Source of the DNA: Methanolinea sp.
Lineage (GTDB): Archaea > Halobacteriota > Methanomicrobia > Methanomicrobiales > Methanospirillaceae
DNA length: 58,507 bases
Direction of reading: 5' to 3'
NCBI GenBank assembly: GCA_025453675.1
Contig: JALOPW010000013.1
Span: forward strand, 1-58,507
The first letter of the stretch is position 1, and every line of letters starts with the position of its first letter. Shown here piece after piece: positions 51,316-58,507 of the stretch. The notes under the pieces are model-generated. The model was given only the letters and a program-made list of their open reading frames with translations. It ran no database searches and was not told where the DNA came from. Both the position numbers and the translations under genes were made by a program.

Positions 51316-54168
51316 ATGCCTGCCATGGATCGCCCCCCCGCACGAATCTCCTGTCGTGTTCCCCTTATCGGGGGCATAATCCGGTCATCCGCGGTGAAAG
51401 TCCTGGCCAGGGCGGCACAGGACGGAGATACGGAGGCCATCCGCACTCTCTCCTCTGCCCTGGTGGAGTCCCCGCACCGGGAGATCCGGGCCGCGGCCAG
51501 AGCCGCCCTCTGCACTCTGAGCACCCCTGCCGCAGTCGATGCCTGCTGTACCTGCATGCTGGAGACCGGGGACCCAGAACTCCTGTGCATTGCCAGGGAA
51601 TGCGGATACCTGCCCCAAAATGATGAGAAGAAGGCGTTGTTCCTCTTCCTCTCAGGGAAGATGACTGCCTGCCAGGAACTGGACCCTCTGGAAGGCCACC
51701 CCCTGCTGGTGAAGGCAATCCTCTCTGCAACCCCGAAGGTGCGGTCCAGGGTGCTGGCCCTGGCCAGGGAGAGGGGAATGGTCAGCCTCTTCCTCGCGCT
51801 GGGGAGGCATGCGGAGGCAATCGACTGGTCACCTGAAGACTGGAGGGGCCGCCTTCTCCTGCACCGGCAGGAGGGGCAATGGGACGAGATGTTCCGGCTC
51901 CTGTTCCTTGCCCCGCTCCCCATCGCCGTGGAGACGGTACACTCTCTCGCAGGTTCAGGGTGGAAGCCCCGTGACGCTGACCGGACCCTCTGGAGAGATC
52001 TCCTCTCCCTTGTCCCGGACCGGTGGGGTTTCCCGGACCCGCCGCCCACCGCCGGAGGAACGTTGGCAGGCCAGGGCGGCGGGGTAGAGCTTGCCGTGAT
52101 CTCTCCAGACGGGCAGTATTCAGCCACCGTCAGCTATGACGGCACCCTGTGCCACTGGTCTCTCCCCCGGGGTGCTCTCTTCTCCTCGGGCAGGCCGGCT
52201 GGAGGCGGGATCACCTCGCTTGCCTACAGCCCGGATGGAACCGCACTCGCCATCGGGGGGAAGGATGGAAAGGTGCGTCTGGTGAAGCCCGGGGACGGCA
52301 CGCCCATCCGGGAACTGGAGGGGCATCGCGGACCGGTGGTCTCCCTTCTCTTCCCCCGTGACAGCCATACGCTGGTATCGGGCGGGGCTGATGGGGTCAT
52401 CTGCTCCTGGCAGTGGCCGGAATGCAGAGAGGCTGACTCCCGGCAGGCTCATGCGGGGGCTGTCACCGCCCTTGCAGCGTACGGCGATCTGGTTGCCAGC
52501 AGCGGGAGTGATGGGACCATCCGGATCATGAAGGGCGGTGACAGTGGGTGCAGGGATCTCACGGGCCCCGGCAACACCCTCCTCCACCTCAGCTTCTCCC
52601 GGCAGGGGAAGAACCTGACAGGCGTTGATGGAAAAGGGACGGTGCGGGTCTGGAATAGCGACGATGGATCCCTCTGCCAGATGTGGCCTTCTCCCGGAAA
52701 GCGGTTTACTGCCTGGGACGCCACCCCCGACGGAAACCTCGGCGTGCTGGCCTCCGGTGACCATGCAGTGCAGGTCTTTTCAATCCCTGCGGGGGAGGAA
52801 TGCCTCCGCCTGGAAGTGCCGGGACAAGGGATCTCATGCCTGGCCCTGCACCCTGAAGGAACGCTTCTCCTCGCCGGGTGCCGGGACGGGTATCTCCATA
52901 CCTGGTCCATCCCCGATGGCACGAAGCGCGACATGGTGAAGGGTCATCCAGACCGGGTCCAGATCCTTACCGTCAACCAGGCTGGCACGGGGATGGTAAG
53001 CGCCGGGCGCGAGGGATCGGTCAGGCTGCGGGCACTCCCCGGGGGAGAACTCCTTGCGACGATGCCGGGGCCGGGCACCGGCATCGACTGCCTTGCATCC
53101 ACCCCGGGCGGCGAGGTCCTTGCCTGCGGGAGCGAGGGGGGTGTAGTGCGGGTGTGGGACACCGGGACCATGGAACCGGTGCACTGGCAGAATCTCTTCG
53201 CCAGCCGGATCGAATGCCTCGCACTCCATCCTTCAGGCACCATGGCCGCCTGTGGAGATCCACAGGGCAGGATCTCGCTCTGGGACCTGGAGAGCGGATC
53301 TCTGCGGGCAACCCTGGAAGGGCACGAGGGGGGGGTCCATGCACTGGCCGTGAACAGGGACGGCTCCCTCCTCGCGAGCGGGGGATGGGATGGGGCAGTC
53401 CGGCTCTGGTCACTCCCCGGGGGCACGCACATATCGACCCTGGAGGGGCATGCCAGCCAGGTCACCTCTCTTGCCTTCTCGCCGTGCGGGGCATTCCTGG
53501 CGAGCGGGTCTCATGACCGGTCGGCCATCGTGTGGGACCTGGAGTCCCTGAAGTGCCATGCCCGGCTCACGGGCCATACCCACGTGGTCTCCTGCCTCGG
53601 AATCTCCGGGGACGGCAGGTTCCTGGCAACGGGTAGCTGGGACCGGGCCGTCAGGGTGTGGAGCCTGCCTTCCGGAGAGCCAGTGGAAACACTCCTGCGC
53701 CATACCGGGAGGGTCCGGTCCCTGGCGGTGCACCCCGACGGGAGCCTGCTCGTCAGCGCGTCTGATGAAGGGACCCTCTCGCTATGGACCCTCCCCGGAG
53801 GGGAACTCATCCGCACCCGGAGAGTTCGTGCGGATGCCCGGAACGGCATCTGCCTGATCCCCTCGAAGAACCTGGCTGCCATTGCCAGCCTGAACGGATC
53901 ACTGCGGATCCTTGGGCTCCCCTGGACCAGGGCCCTCTGCCACACCACTCCGGCAGACCTGTCATACGTGCAGTCATGCATCACCCCCGAACTCTCGCTG
54001 CCTGATGCCAGGCAGTGGAAGTTCCTGGAACGGCTTCTTGCCGGGAGATTCCGTCATACTATCGGGTACGGCGGTGCAGGCATGCCTGCCGGACCCTATG
54101 ACCTTGAGATCGTGGATGAGGAGGAGATGGCGGGTATCCCGCAGGGAGTGAGGGTACATGCCTTTTAG
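51316..54168 (+). CDS. HEAT-like/WD40 double-propeller protein, cassette gene 4
   Basis: The 950-residue protein has a helical, HEAT-repeat-like N-terminus (about 20-235; e.g. SSAVKVLARAAQDGDTEAIRTL). About 250-880 contain roughly 14 WD40 blades of the form LAxSPDGxxLASGSxDGxVRLWS, such as AFSPCGAFLASGSHDRSAIVWD and LGISGDGRFLATGSWDRAVRVWS. That is enough for two seven-blade propellers. Such proteins are scaffolds without enzymatic activity. The C-terminal ~75 residues are a separate domain. WD40 arrays are uncommon in methanogens and here are tied to AAA+ and Hsp70 genes. It overlaps the Hsp70-like gene by 11 bases. The start is ATG 51316 (GGTGAG upstream); GTG 51298 is possible. Confidence 0.85.
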   Translation: MPAMDRPPARISCRVPLIGGIIRSSAVKVLARAAQDGDTEAIRTLSSALVESPHREIRAAARAALCTLSTPAAVDACCTCMLETGDPELLCIARECGYLPQNDEKKALFLFLSGKMTACQELDPLEGHPLLVKAILSATPKVRSRVLALARERGMVSLFLALGRHAEAIDWSPEDWRGRLLLHRQEGQWDEMFRLLFLAPLPIAVETVHSLAGSGWKPRDADRTLWRDLLSLVPDRWGFPDPPPTAGGTLAGQGGGVELAVISPDGQYSATVSYDGTLCHWSLPRGALFSSGRPAGGGITSLAYSPDGTALAIGGKDGKVRLVKPGDGTPIRELEGHRGPVVSLLFPRDSHTLVSGGADGVICSWQWPECREADSRQAHAGAVTALAAYGDLVASSGSDGTIRIMKGGDSGCRDLTGPGNTLLHLSFSRQGKNLTGVDGKGTVRVWNSDDGSLCQMWPSPGKRFTAWDATPDGNLGVLASGDHAVQVFSIPAGEECLRLEVPGQGISCLALHPEGTLLLAGCRDGYLHTWSIPDGTKRDMVKGHPDRVQILTVNQAGTGMVSAGREGSVRLRALPGGELLATMPGPGTGIDCLASTPGGEVLACGSEGGVVRVWDTGTMEPVHWQNLFASRIECLALHPSGTMAACGDPQGRISLWDLESGSLRATLEGHEGGVHALAVNRDGSLLASGGWDGAVRLWSLPGGTHISTLEGHASQVTSLAFSPCGAFLASGSHDRSAIVWDLESLKCHARLTGHTHVVSCLGISGDGRFLATGSWDRAVRVWSLPSGEPVETLLRHTGRVRSLAVHPDGSLLVSASDEGTLSLWTLPGGELIRTRRVRADARNGICLIPSKNLAAIASLNGSLRILGLPWTRALCHTTPADLSYVQSCITPELSLPDARQWKFLERLLAGRFRHTIGYGGAGMPAGPYDLEIVDEEEMAGIPQGVRVHAF

Positions 54169-55750
54169 GATGGCGGTTGACTTCGGCACCTCGAACACGG
54201 TGCTGGCCAGCTGGGACGAAGAGCAGGGGTCAGCACGGGTGCTGGAGATTCCCGGGTGGTCCCGCCCCTGTACCGGGGAGCAGGGGAGCACTCCGGTGAT
54301 CCCTTCTCTTATCCATTACGAAGAAGGGGGTGCCCGTTGGATCGGTCAGCAGGTGCACGAGAGGGATCTGCTGGACTCCCCCGCGACGATCCGGTGGATG
54401 AAACACTACATCTCAACCCGGAGCCCCGTCAGGGTGCCGCTCCCCGGCGGCCCGAAGAGTTACCGGGAGGCAGGAGCTGATTTTCTCCAGGCGGTCCTCT
54501 CGTCCATCCTCCATTCACGGGGTACCCGGGATGCCGAGGCGATCTTCACCGTGCCGGTGGAGGCATTTGAGCATTACCAGGACTGGGTCATTTCACTCTC
54601 CGGGAACGCGGGGATTGACAGGGTGCGGGTGGTGGATGAGGCCACCGCAGCGGCCCTCGCATCGGGTCTCACCCTGCAGCCCGGAGAGGTGTTCATGCTC
54701 TTTGACATGGGGGGCGGGACCCTGGACGTGGCGGTGGTGCGTCTTGAGGAGAGCGAGGAGGGTTCCGGCCGCCGCTGCCGGGTGCTCGGAAAGGCAGGCG
54801 AGGACCTGGGAGGTATGCGGATGGACCAGTGGATCTTCGGCGAGGTCCAGGAGAGGGGCACACCAACTACCGGTCCTCATGGCATGAAGGCATGCTCCCG
54901 GCAACTCCTTTCAGCCTGCGAGAGGGCAAAGGAGGCACTTTCCCTGGTGGAAGAGACGGAGATCACCATCCAGTCCGGCACGACCGGGGAGTGTGCGTTC
55001 TCCACTCCCTTCACCAGGGACGAGTTCGAGCGTCTCCTGGATACGCGGGACGTCTTTTTCCGCCTGAATGCCACCCTGCAGAGGGCGCTCCAGGGTGCTT
55101 ACTCCCGGGGGTTTGCCGAGGACGATCTCTCCGGGGTGGTCATGGTGGGGGGGTGCAGCCAGATACCAGCCATAAGGCGGGCCCTCGAGCACCGGTTCGG
55201 GAGGAGCAGGGTCTGGTATGACCATCCCCTCGATACGGTAGCCCGCGGGGCGGCTGCTTTTGCGGCCGGCATCGATCTCGACGACCATGTCCAGCACGAC
55301 TATGCCCTCCGTTTCTGGAACTCCCGGAGCGGGGAGTATGAGTATCGTACCCTGGTACGGCAGGGGGATCCCTATCCCAGCCCGCGACCGGTGGGCCGTT
55401 TCCTCGTCCGGGCTACCTACGACGGCCAGGCCCAGATGGGCGTCCCCATCTTCGAGATGGGAAGATCAGGGCTGCGGAACCGCGCAGCACTCCGGGAACT
55501 GGTCAGTGAGCCGGGGGGAGGGGTGCGGCTCGTGGATCTCCCGGAAGAGGAGCTGGAGAAAAAGAACCTCTTCTGGATGAACGAGAATGCCCCTGTCTTC
55601 ATCCCCGCAAATCCCCCGGCCATGAGGGATGAGTCCAGGTTCGAGTTCTCCTTCTCCCTGGACGGGAACAAGCGACTTCTCATCACTGCCCGCGACACGA
55701 GGAGCGGGCAGGTGGTGATGAAGGATCAGCCGGTGGTGCGGCTGGTATGA
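54158..55750 (+). CDS. Hsp70-like ATPase without helical lid, cassette gene 5
   Basis: The 530-residue protein has a full actin-fold ATPase domain (1-375). Phosphate-1 is VDFGTSNT (7-14), the hinge region VDEATAAALASG (159-170), phosphate-2 FDMGGGTLDVAV (182-193), and the adenosine motif VVMVGGCSQIPAIRRAL (327-343). The C-terminal part (about 380-530) resembles the beta-sandwich substrate-binding domain, with LDGNKRLLITARDTRSG, but stops before the helical lid. Canonical DnaK is about 610-640 residues, so this is a shortened paralogue. No DnaJ or GrpE gene is adjacent. It starts inside the end of the WD40 gene. Confidence 0.85.
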   Translation: MPFRMAVDFGTSNTVLASWDEEQGSARVLEIPGWSRPCTGEQGSTPVIPSLIHYEEGGARWIGQQVHERDLLDSPATIRWMKHYISTRSPVRVPLPGGPKSYREAGADFLQAVLSSILHSRGTRDAEAIFTVPVEAFEHYQDWVISLSGNAGIDRVRVVDEATAAALASGLTLQPGEVFMLFDMGGGTLDVAVVRLEESEEGSGRRCRVLGKAGEDLGGMRMDQWIFGEVQERGTPTTGPHGMKACSRQLLSACERAKEALSLVEETEITIQSGTTGECAFSTPFTRDEFERLLDTRDVFFRLNATLQRALQGAYSRGFAEDDLSGVVMVGGCSQIPAIRRALEHRFGRSRVWYDHPLDTVARGAAAFAAGIDLDDHVQHDYALRFWNSRSGEYEYRTLVRQGDPYPSPRPVGRFLVRATYDGQAQMGVPIFEMGRSGLRNRAALRELVSEPGGGVRLVDLPEEELEKKNLFWMNENAPVFIPANPPAMRDESRFEFSFSLDGNKRLLITARDTRSGQVVMKDQPVVRLV

Positions 55751-55754
55751 GGTG

Positions 55755-55994
55755 ATGGTACAGATGGAGATGCAGGAACTGGAGATAGTGATTGACCGGG
55801 ATGGCCAGGTGGCCATCTCGGTCAAAGGCGCCCGGGGGTCCGAATGCCTGGACCTCACCCGGGCGCTCGAGGCACAGCTCGGTGATCTGGTGGAGAGGAC
55901 GCATACCGCAGAGTTTTATTCGTCTTCCGAAGCCGCCATGGTGGCGGATTTCTCACAGGAAAAAATAGGGGAGAGAAGGTCTTACACCGCATAA
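55755..55994 (+). CDS. DUF2997 protein, cassette gene 6
   Basis: The 79-residue protein reads ELEIVIDRDGQVAISVKGARGSECLDLTRALEAQLGDLV, the pattern of DUF2997 with its conserved Gly-x-x-Cys-x-Asp-Leu-Thr. The N-terminal half is beta, the C-terminal half helical. Its function is unknown; it recurs with DUF1257 and Ycf46-like genes in other genomes. It starts four bases after the Hsp70-like stop. ATG 55755 is used; ATG 55764 with GAGGTGA eight bases ahead may be the real start. It is the last gene of the cassette. The lone conserved Cys is a possible ligand or modification site, by inference. Confidence 0.75.
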   Translation: MVQMEMQELEIVIDRDGQVAISVKGARGSECLDLTRALEAQLGDLVERTHTAEFYSSSEAAMVADFSQEKIGERRSYTA

Positions 55995-56442
55995 TGCGAT
56001 ACGGAGAGGAGAGGGATGTGTGGCGTTGGGAATGGGAACATCCTTCTCCCGTGAGAGAAGGAGAAGAGGTTTCCTGGGACACTTGCATTCCGGGGAAGCC
56101 TTGCAGTTTTTTTATCCCGAATTTGGTAGGCCCGTGGCTCAGGATGAGTGAGGGGGGGTTTGTTCCTGGGCACCCTGCCCAGAGGCTATCCTTGCGGTGG
56201 CCGCAGGGCGGTAACCACCGCGGCGTAGCGGAGCCCGGGGTGCTTAGACGCGAAGTGCCGTTTCCAGTCGAGCGGAGGGGGTGGCACCCCCTCCGGTCCT
56301 CCCCCTCGTAGCTCCCGCAGAACGGAAACCACAGCGGCGCATCGGAGCTCGGGATGCATAGACGCGGAGTGCCGTTTCCAGTCGACCGGAGGGGGTTGCA
56401 CCCCCTCCCGTCCTCCCCCTCGTAGCCCCCGCAGGAGGGGCC
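55995..56442. repeat. Palindromic repeat locus 3 (inverted relative to loci 1 and 2)
   Basis: After about 200 bases with nothing recognised, two tandem 114-bp units fill 56201-56428. A perfect hairpin GCAGGAGGGGCC-TTAT-GGCCCCTCCTGC follows at 56431-56458 and overlaps the nfo stop. On the minus strand the order is hairpin, GGGGGCTACGAGGGGG, GGAGGGGGTGCAACCCCCTCC, GGTCGACTGGAAACGGCACT, which aligns with loci 1 and 2. A 71-residue minus-strand frame here is a by-product of the repeat. Confidence 0.8.
56201..56428. repeat. 114-bp tandem repeat, two copies
   Basis: Unit A is 56201-56314 and unit B 56315-56428. Both start CCGCAG and share GTGCCGTTTCCAGTCGA, CGGAGGGGGT, CACCCCCTCC and CCTCCCCCTCGTAGC. 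Differences are scattered substitutions without length change. A third CCGCAG at 56429 begins a partial unit. Confidence 0.9.
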
Positions 56443-57297
56443 TTATGGCCCCTCCTGCTCCCCCAGTTCCCTCACCTTTGCAATATTACCCCTGTCGTCC
56501 CGGCGGTCATCCACAGGTGTCTCGCAGATCAGGGGTCTAGCCCGGAAGAACTCATCGTGAAGCATGAGAGAGAATGCCTCGTCCCCGATGGCTCCAAGGC
56601 CGATGTGTTCATGGCGATCGAGCCCGCTCCCGAGGCTCCCGCGCGAATCGTTCAGGTGGATGAGTCGGACTGCGTTGATCCCTATGGTCTCATCCAGCCG
56701 GGTGAGCGTCTCTTCGATGCCTTCCCGGGTGCGAAGGTCGTATCCTGCACCGAAAGCGTGGCAGGTGTCAAAGCAGACTCCCACCCGTGCGGGATACACA
56801 ATCCCGTCCAGCACAGCCCTGATATCTTCAAACGTGCTCCCTACCCCGTTCTTCTCCCCCGCGGTATTCTCAAGGAGGAGTGTGACCCGGTTCGGTGCGG
56901 CCTCGAGCGCCATGTTGACTGCCCGTATCACCCGCTCTCTCCCTGCAGCGATTCCATCCCCGAGGTGGTGGCCCAGGTGGGTCACGAGGAACGGAATGTC
57001 GAGCGTGCCGCAGCGCAGCAGTTCCGTGGTAAGGGTGGCGCAGGACTTTTCGTACATGTCATCCCTCGGGGTGGCCAGGTTTGGGAGATATGGCATGTGA
57101 TCGAAGATCGGGGAGAGCCCTGATGCAGCGAGGGCTTTCCTGAAATCTCCTGCAACCTCATCTGACAGGTCCCGAAAACCCCAACCCCTCGGGTTCCGGG
57201 AGAAGATCTGGAAGGTGTCGCAGCCGGTATCGAGGGCTCGCTCAATTGCAAGGGAGATCGTTCCGGCAATGGATACATGAACGCCGACCCTGACCAT
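56443..57297 (-). CDS. nfo: Endonuclease IV (AP endonuclease)
   Basis: The 284-residue TIM-barrel enzyme nicks DNA at abasic sites with three zinc ions. Visible motifs are VRVGVHVSIAGTISLAIERA at the start, FLVTHLGHHLGDG, LLLENTAGEKNGVGSTFEDI with a metal-binding Glu, GVCFDTCHAFGAGYDL, LIHLNDSRGSLGSGLDRHEHIG, and the final ETP. The C-terminal residues (LGEQEGP) are encoded within the terminal hairpin of repeat locus 3, so the repeat defines the end of this protein. It may work with ogg (40.1 kb) in base-excision repair. Confidence 0.95.
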   Translation of the reverse strand: MVRVGVHVSIAGTISLAIERALDTGCDTFQIFSRNPRGWGFRDLSDEVAGDFRKALAASGLSPIFDHMPYLPNLATPRDDMYEKSCATLTTELLRCGTLDIPFLVTHLGHHLGDGIAAGRERVIRAVNMALEAAPNRVTLLLENTAGEKNGVGSTFEDIRAVLDGIVYPARVGVCFDTCHAFGAGYDLRTREGIEETLTRLDETIGINAVRLIHLNDSRGSLGSGLDRHEHIGLGAIGDEAFSLMLHDEFFRARPLICETPVDDRRDDRGNIAKVRELGEQEGP

Positions 57298-57407
57298 ACG
57301 AATTCACCTTCTCCTGGGGCAATGTCTGGACATACCTTCAGATCATGGCCGGATAATGGAAAAAGAATTGGCAGGGTGGCTGATACACGATGGTCCCACC
57401 GTGTGAG

Positions 57408-57779
57408 TCAGGTATGACGGCTCGCCAGCGCGCTGTTGATCTCCTGGAGAACGGCCTCTTTCTTGAACGGCTTGATGATGAACCCAGATGCCCCCTTCTT
57501 CACCACTTCCCGGACGGTATGCTCCTGGTGATCGCCTGAACAGATGATCACCTTGGTCTGGGGGCTGATCTTCCTGATCTCCTCGAGCGTCTGTGGCCCC
57601 CGCATTTTGGGCATGATCACGTCAAGGATGACCACGTCGGGATTGGTCTCCCTGACTTTCTGGAGGGCCTCAATCCCATCGCTCGCCTCCCCCACCACCT
57701 CATGACCCCCGGTGAGGAGGATCTGGGCCAGGAGGTAGCGGGTCAGCTCAGAGTCATCCACCACGAGGATCTTTCCCAT
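57408..57779 (-). CDS. CheY-like single-domain response regulator
   Basis: The 123-residue receiver domain has the acidic pair VVDDSELTRYLL near residues 9-10, the phospho-acceptor Asp in VVILDVIMPKMRGPQT (about 54), a Ser in IICSGDH at the usual Thr position, and the conserved Lys in GFIIKPFKKEA. There is no output domain, so it acts through partner proteins. It could be part of archaeal chemotaxis or a two-component relay; no kinase is nearby. The ATG at 57779 is used in preference to one three codons earlier. Confidence 0.9.
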   Translation of the reverse strand: MGKILVVDDSELTRYLLAQILLTGGHEVVGEASDGIEALQKVRETNPDVVILDVIMPKMRGPQTLEEIRKISPQTKVIICSGDHQEHTVREVVKKGASGFIIKPFKKEAVLQEINSALASRHT

Positions 57780-57838
57780 ATGCAACATGTCTCTTTAAGT
57801 TATCCCTTCTATATAACATGCCCGGATTACGTGCTTGT

Positions 57839-58507
57839 TTATTTCCGGATTATGGATTCCAGCTCCCGGATCACCTCTTCCCCGAACTCAGCGGTTCCGT
57901 GCATACCGCCCATGTCCCTGGTCCGGACCCCCCGTGAGAGGGCCTGCCCTATTGCCGCCTCGATCTGCTGTGCAGCCAGAGGGTCTCCGGCACTGTGCCG
58001 GAGAAGCATGGCCGCACTCCGCAGTGCCGCGATGGGGTTTGCCAGGTTCTTCCCGGCAATATCCGGGGCGCTTCCGTGTACCGGCTCAAAGAGGGCGTGA
58101 TGCTCTCCAAGGTTTCCGCTCGGGAGCATCCCGAGCCCGCCCACCAGGTATGCCGCGACATCAGAGAGAATGTCCCCGAACATGTTGGTGGTCACTATGA
58201 CGTCATACCTGCCGGGGTGCAGGAGGATGTCAAGGCAGAGAGCATCGATGTAGCACTCCTTCCAGGCCACACCGGCCGCCTCGGCCTCGGAGATGCAGAT
58301 CCCCCGGAAGAAGACATCAGACTTGAGCACGTTGGCTTTGTGCCCGATGGTGAGATCCCTGCGCGACTTCGCAAACCCGCAGGCGAACCGTGCAATCCGT
58401 TCGCTCCCCTTCCGGGTGATACATCGCACGGTGCACGCTGAATCCTGCTCGATCTTCTCCACCCCCGAGTAGAGGCCCTCGGTGTTCTCGCGTACAATCA
58501 GCAGGTC
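57839..58507 (-). CDS. leuB: Isopropylmalate/homoisocitrate dehydrogenase family (5' end cut by window edge)
   Basis: The 222 residues visible are the C-terminal two thirds of a beta-decarboxylating dehydrogenase. [14 protein letters not shown] holds a substrate-binding segment, [34 protein letters not shown] holds the metal-binding Asps, and [22 protein letters not shown] the NAD site. The N-terminus lies beyond base 58507. Archaeal members act in leucine synthesis (LeuB) or coenzyme B synthesis (AksF) and cannot be separated by sight. The cofactor-site Glu pattern suggests NAD use. Downstream is the CheY-like gene. Confidence 0.9.
   Translation of the reverse strand, partial: DLLIVRENTEGLYSGVEKIEQDSACTVRCITRKGSERIARFACGFAKSRRDLTIGHKANVLKSDVFFRGICISEAEAAGVAWKECYIDALCLDILLHPGRYDVIVTTNMFGDILSDVAAYLVGGLGMLPSGNLGEHHALFEPVHGSAPDIAGKNLANPIAALRSAAMLLRHSAGDPLAAQQIEAAIGQALSRGVRTRDMGGMHGTAEFGEEVIRELESIIRK

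Noticed and set aside
56360-56400. TTTCCAGTCGACCGGAGGGGGT in the 114-bp repeat, similar to archaeal origin recognition boxes
   Set aside because: The GGAAAC and G-run resemble ORB elements, but the core differs (CGACC in place of GGAAACG), it lies 23 kb from cdc6, and the G-run belongs to a hairpin shared by all three repeat loci.
56186-56401. 71-residue frame with an internal protein-level repeat (DWKRH twice)
   Set aside because: It is the translation of the 114-bp tandem DNA repeat; loci 1 and 2 have unrelated frames over the same modules.

Overview
The window reads as chromosomal DNA of a hydrogenotrophic methanogenic archaeon, most probably of the order Methanomicrobiales. Direct indicators are methenyl-H4MPT cyclohydrolase (mch), methanogenesis marker protein 12, a methanopterin-pathway RFAP synthase, a stand-alone Dsr-like siroheme protein, pyruvate:ferredoxin oxidoreductase in four subunits, an archaeal Orc1/Cdc6, a CetZ-type tubulin, archaeal L7Ae/S28e/L24e/EF-1alpha/S10, a two-domain archaeal tRNA-splicing endonuclease, and a DUF3821-type surface protein with a PGF-like C-terminus. 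Genes are dense, GC-rich, often joined by ATGA overlaps, and short AT-rich boxes precede many transcription units.

Layout. 1-4 kb (mostly minus): nitroreductase (cut by the left edge), a secreted DUF3821 protein, and an operon guaA(A)-ykgJ-traB. 4-6.4 kb: cobamide lower-ligand and assembly genes, cobT divergent from cobZ-cobS, followed by a Dsr-like protein. 7.8-11 kb: tuf, rps10 and an Agl23-like membrane protein. 11.3-13.7 kb: cetZ with a membrane-anchored coiled-coil partner. 13.8-18.9 kb: a surface-glycan operon (FAD oxidoreductase, GT2 glycosyltransferase, flippase-like protein, YYY/DUF2298 protein). 19-20.2 kb: rpl7ae-rps28e-rpl24e-ndk, with a putative kink-turn in the leader. 20.7-23.4 kb: nitrilase, thrC and a small membrane protein. 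23.7-26.6 kb: porCDAB. 26.7-35.4 kb: marker 12, a nucleotide-sugar epimerase, a small exporter, apgM, a chorismate lyase/RFAP synthase fusion, a zinc-ribbon protein, orc1/cdc6, mch and a methyltransferase. 35.6 kb: tRNA-Val(TAC), followed by an AT-rich gene-free stretch. 36.5-40 kb: FKBP, nifB and small proteins. 40-48.4 kb: ogg, ahcY, hisF, pheT, pheS, trpS, endA. 48.7-56 kb: a six-gene cassette (below). 56.4-58.5 kb: nfo, a CheY-like regulator, and a leuB-type dehydrogenase cut by the right edge.

The most interesting system is the tightly packed six-gene cassette at 48757-55994: a NrdG-like radical SAM activase, a DUF1257 (Ycf35-like) protein, a Ycf46-like AAA+ ATPase, a 950-residue WD40 propeller protein, an Hsp70-like ATPase with no helical lid, and a DUF2997 protein. 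No target enzyme is visible. Three AATACYT repeats with an exact 11-bp period lie upstream of it. It looks like a dedicated protein-remodelling or radical-modification machine of unknown purpose.

Other notable structure: a dispersed family of nested palindromic repeats at three loci (about 11.1, 20.4 and 56.3 kb, the last inverted) with local tandem duplications; fusion of two methanopterin-pathway steps into one protein; an L7Ae-type kink-turn over its own ribosome binding site; and two matched hairpins between convergent genes at 23.6 kb. All calls come from reading the sequence; no database search was possible.
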